A stretch of 5,994 bases of DNA from Candidatus Sungbacteria bacterium RIFCSPLOWO2_01_FULL_47_10 (GTDB lineage: Bacteria > Patescibacteriota > Minisyncoccia > Sungbacterales > GWA2-42-14): the NCBI GenBank assembly GCA_001820675.1, contig MHQO01000079.1, forward strand, positions 3,672 to 9,665, read 5' to 3'. A program made the position numbers and the translations under genes. A model generated the notes under the pieces. The model worked only from the letters and a program-made list of their open reading frames with translations, ran no database searches and had not been told where the DNA came from. Below are positions 4,423 through 5,994 of the stretch, in pieces. Numbering within the stretch: position 1 is the stretch's first letter; every line of letters begins with the position of its first letter.

Positions 4423-4891
4423 ATTTTTTTACTTCCACTAATTCTTGTTTCAGAATAATATCCGATTTCCCAAAAAGAAATCTTCCTTTAAACTTCTTTC
4501 CACTTAAGAACAGTGGCATCCAGTGTATATCATCTGGCCACATTTTCGCGAAAGGAATTTCATCAACATGGAACCATTTCGGTTTCATTTCCTCGCTTTC
4601 TGTTGGCTCCCCTGAAAAATTATCGGATTTGAAAATATGAACTTGCAGAACTTCGGGATTGCCTTTGAATTCAAAATCTATAATTCCAACCTTGCTCATG
4701 TGTTCAACTTCAATTCCTGCTTCTTCTCGGAATTCCCTTTTTGCCGCATCCTCGATGATTTCTCCCTCTCGTACCTTTCCACCAAATCCATTCCATCGTC
4801 CTGCCCCGAACCCTCTTTTTTTCATTCCGAGCAAAACTTTTGGGTGCTGGTAAATTATACAAAGTGTTAAAACTTTCTTCATAATTTGCAT
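4400..4891 (-). CDS. MTH1-like Nudix hydrolase (oxidised purine nucleoside triphosphatase)
   Basis: 163 aa. The Nudix box is complete at 38-60 (G..E44..REFREEAGI). The protein matches the known pattern of human MTH1 (NUDT1) with a one-residue offset: GFGAGRWNGFGGKV (Phe28, Asn34), ESEEMKP (Glu101) and MWPDD (Trp118, Asp120, Asp121). These are the residues that form the 8-oxo-dGTP/2-OH-dATP pocket in MTH1. The likely role is hydrolysis of oxidised purine dNTPs to monophosphates, preventing mutation. Starts at 4891 or 4882 (MKKVLTL) are both possible; AGGGATGAG overlapping the secA stop region serves as ribosome site. It follows secA by 12 bases in the same direction, suggesting co-transcription, and is flanked by secA-end repeats A and B. 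The last residues (KKYERSRGK) may be a frameshifted end. Confidence 0.93.
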   Translation of the reverse strand: MQIMKKVLTLCIIYQHPKVLLGMKKRGFGAGRWNGFGGKVREGEIIEDAAKREFREEAGIEVEHMSKVGIIDFEFKGNPEVLQVHIFKSDNFSGEPTESEEMKPKWFHVDEIPFAKMWPDDIHWMPLFLSGKKFKGRFLFGKSDIILKQELVEVKKYERSRGK

Positions 4892-4900
4892 TATATCTCA

Positions 4901-4918
4901 TCCCTACGCCCCATGGCA
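4901..4918 (-). repeat. secA 3' end, copy A of the repeat (genuine gene end)
   Basis: TCCCTACGCCCCATGGCA covers the last secA codons (C-H-G-A), the TAG stop (4904-4906) and the start of the ribosome site for the next gene. Copies B (4306), D (3788) and C (3335) resemble it, all in the same orientation. Stop-to-stop distances are 595, 518 and 453 bases. Confidence 0.8.
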
Positions 4919-5994
4919 CTTCTTATATTTCTTCCCGCTGCCGCACGGGCAGGGGTCGTTGCGGCCGATGTCGGAATGTTGCTTGTTGAATGTAGAATGT
5001 GGTTCCGATGTGATTTTACTACTCTCCACATTCAACTTTCCACCATCAAAAACATCTGGCTTCCGCTCCTCAACGTGCTTATGCCGGTGGAGCTGTTGCA
5101 CCACTCCGACCTTATATATAGTATTCACCACCTGCGAACGGATCGCCGCCTGAAATTCCTTGAAAAGCTTTGCGCCTTCGTTTTTATATTCGACCAGCGG
5201 ATCGCGCTGGCCGTATGCGCGAAGACGCACCGAATCGCGAAGGTGTTCCATGATATCGAGGTGATCCATCCACAGCATGTCGATCGTCTGAAGCAAAACG
5301 ACTTTTTCAAGATTCCACATCCCCGCGGAACCGACTGCTTCTTCCCGTTCGCCGTATTTCTTCCGCAGAAATTCAAGCGCGCGCTCTTTTATCTTGTTCC
5401 GCGCGCCCTCGTCGTCAAGCCCCGCGGACAATGATTCGAATTCCGAGTGAAGATTTTCCGATGTTCCGGAAATGGACCGCGCCACTTCCGCAATCTCCTC
5501 AAGGTTCCATTCATCGCGATATGCCGCCGTATGAAAATTTACAACCGCCGCAACCTCCTCCTCGACATATTCCATGATTTTCTCTTTATAGGAACCGCCG
5601 CCGCCCCGCAAAATCTCGTTTCTCAATCGATACGCAAAACTTCGCTGTTTATTCAAAACGTCGTCAAAATCGAGAACATGTTTTCGCGAATCAAAATGAA
5701 ACCCCTCGATCTTTGCCTGGGCTGCCTCGATTGCTTTCGAAACCATTTTATTCTCGATTGGCTGGTCTTCGGGAATGCCGAAGGACTCCATCATGCGCTT
5801 GATCCTGTCGGATCCGAAGATTCGCATGATCTCATCCTCGAGTGAAAGAAAAAACTGCGTTGACCCCGCATCGCCTTGCCGGCCCGCCCGTCCACGAAGC
5901 TGGTTGTCGATTCGCCGCGCTTCATGACGTTCGGTTCCGATAACGTGGAGGCCGCCCGATTCTCGAACTATTTTACTTTGCTCGGGATCGTTTT
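4904..5994 (-). CDS. secA: Preprotein translocase ATPase SecA, C-terminal part (cut by window edge)
   Basis: 363 codons, continuing beyond the right edge, so the start is not seen. SecA is the motor that drives unfolded preproteins through SecYEG. In order from the edge: [20 protein letters not shown], then the helicase motif [11 protein letters not shown] of the second nucleotide-binding domain, and [17 protein letters not shown]. Next come the helical scaffold/wing region with [13 protein letters not shown], the [27 protein letters not shown] block, and a variable linker ([13 protein letters not shown]...). The protein ends with the zinc-binding SEC-C tail [13 protein letters not shown] (C-x-C-x8-C-H), which binds SecB and/or phospholipid in other bacteria. 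The linker contains repeated ACATTC units (see separate entry). The open frame runs through the ATG at 5827, which is an internal Met. Confidence 0.98.
   Translation of the reverse strand, partial: NDPEQSKIVRESGGLHVIGTERHEARRIDNQLRGRAGRQGDAGSTQFFLSLEDEIMRIFGSDRIKRMMESFGIPEDQPIENKMVSKAIEAAQAKIEGFHFDSRKHVLDFDDVLNKQRSFAYRLRNEILRGGGGSYKEKIMEYVEEEVAAVVNFHTAAYRDEWNLEEIAEVARSISGTSENLHSEFESLSAGLDDEGARNKIKERALEFLRKKYGEREEAVGSAGMWNLEKVVLLQTIDMLWMDHLDIMEHLRDSVRLRAYGQRDPLVEYKNEGAKLFKEFQAAIRSQVVNTIYKVGVVQQLHRHKHVEERKPDVFDGGKLNVESSKITSEPHSTFNKQHSDIGRNDPCPCGSGKKYKKCHGA
4974..5036. repeat. ACATTC/GAATGT repeat units inside the secA linker
   Basis: GAATGT occurs at 4974, 4988 and 4995 and its complement ACATTC at 5028. 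GTTGAATGT (4985-4993) can pair with ACATTCAAC (5028-5036), or GAATGTGG (4995-5002) with CCACATTC (5026-5033). These units encode the H-S-T-F-N and L-N-V-E part of the poorly conserved linker, in frame. They resemble the arms of the two 38-bp palindromes. Confidence 0.5.

Noticed and set aside
3335..4918. CRISPR array
   Set aside because: The secA-end repeats are only four, unevenly spaced by about 450-600 bases, with genes between them; no spacer-sized units and no cas gene.
4886..5434. Plus-strand open frame of 182 codons across the secA 3' part
   Set aside because: Antisense shadow of unmistakable SecA.
5447..5845. Plus-strand open frame of 132 codons
   Set aside because: Antisense shadow of SecA; no motif.

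Overview
The window looks like a compact bacterial chromosome segment. The mix of secA, two Nudix hydrolases, a DUF1653 protein, an ASCH protein and very small intergenic proteins would fit a Patescibacteria (CPR/Parcubacteria-like) genome. That assignment is inference from gene style only, as no rRNA or tRNA is present. Stops are ordinary TAA/TAG/TGA and nothing requires a recoded genetic code.

Right end (minus strand): the C-terminal 363 codons of SecA run in from beyond the window edge and stop at 4904. A gene for an MTH1-like 8-oxo-purine nucleotide diphosphatase follows 12 bases later. Left half (minus strand, read right to left): an ASCH-domain protein, a DUF1653 protein, a NUDT15-like Nudix hydrolase, a serine alpha/beta hydrolase and a Tat-exported protein with a possible JAMM/JAB metal centre. 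They are closely spaced and may form one or two operons concerned with nucleotide housekeeping, hydrolysis and envelope work.

Middle (about 2.99-4.35 kb): this part is different. Three very small plus-strand transcription units stand in a row: an 85-aa protein, a 43-aa protein, and a 58-codon membrane-type ORF broken by an in-frame TAA. Each ends at or near a hairpin and/or T-run, and after each comes a copy of a short repeat matching the 3' end of secA (last codons plus stop). Together with the real secA end there are four copies, at 3335, 3788, 4306 and 4901, all in the same orientation. This resembles serial integration of small cassettes at the secA 3' end, or a cassette array whose recombination site derives from it. 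The segment also holds a 109-bp MITE-like element with 19-bp perfect inverted ends, a strong consensus promoter, and one of two 38-bp palindromes.

The two palindromes (1765-1802 and 3825-3862) differ at five positions, four of which are two compensated base pairs, so they look like a structured repeat family built on ACATTC/GAATGT. The same hexamer is repeated inside the variable linker of SecA, just before its zinc-binding tail.
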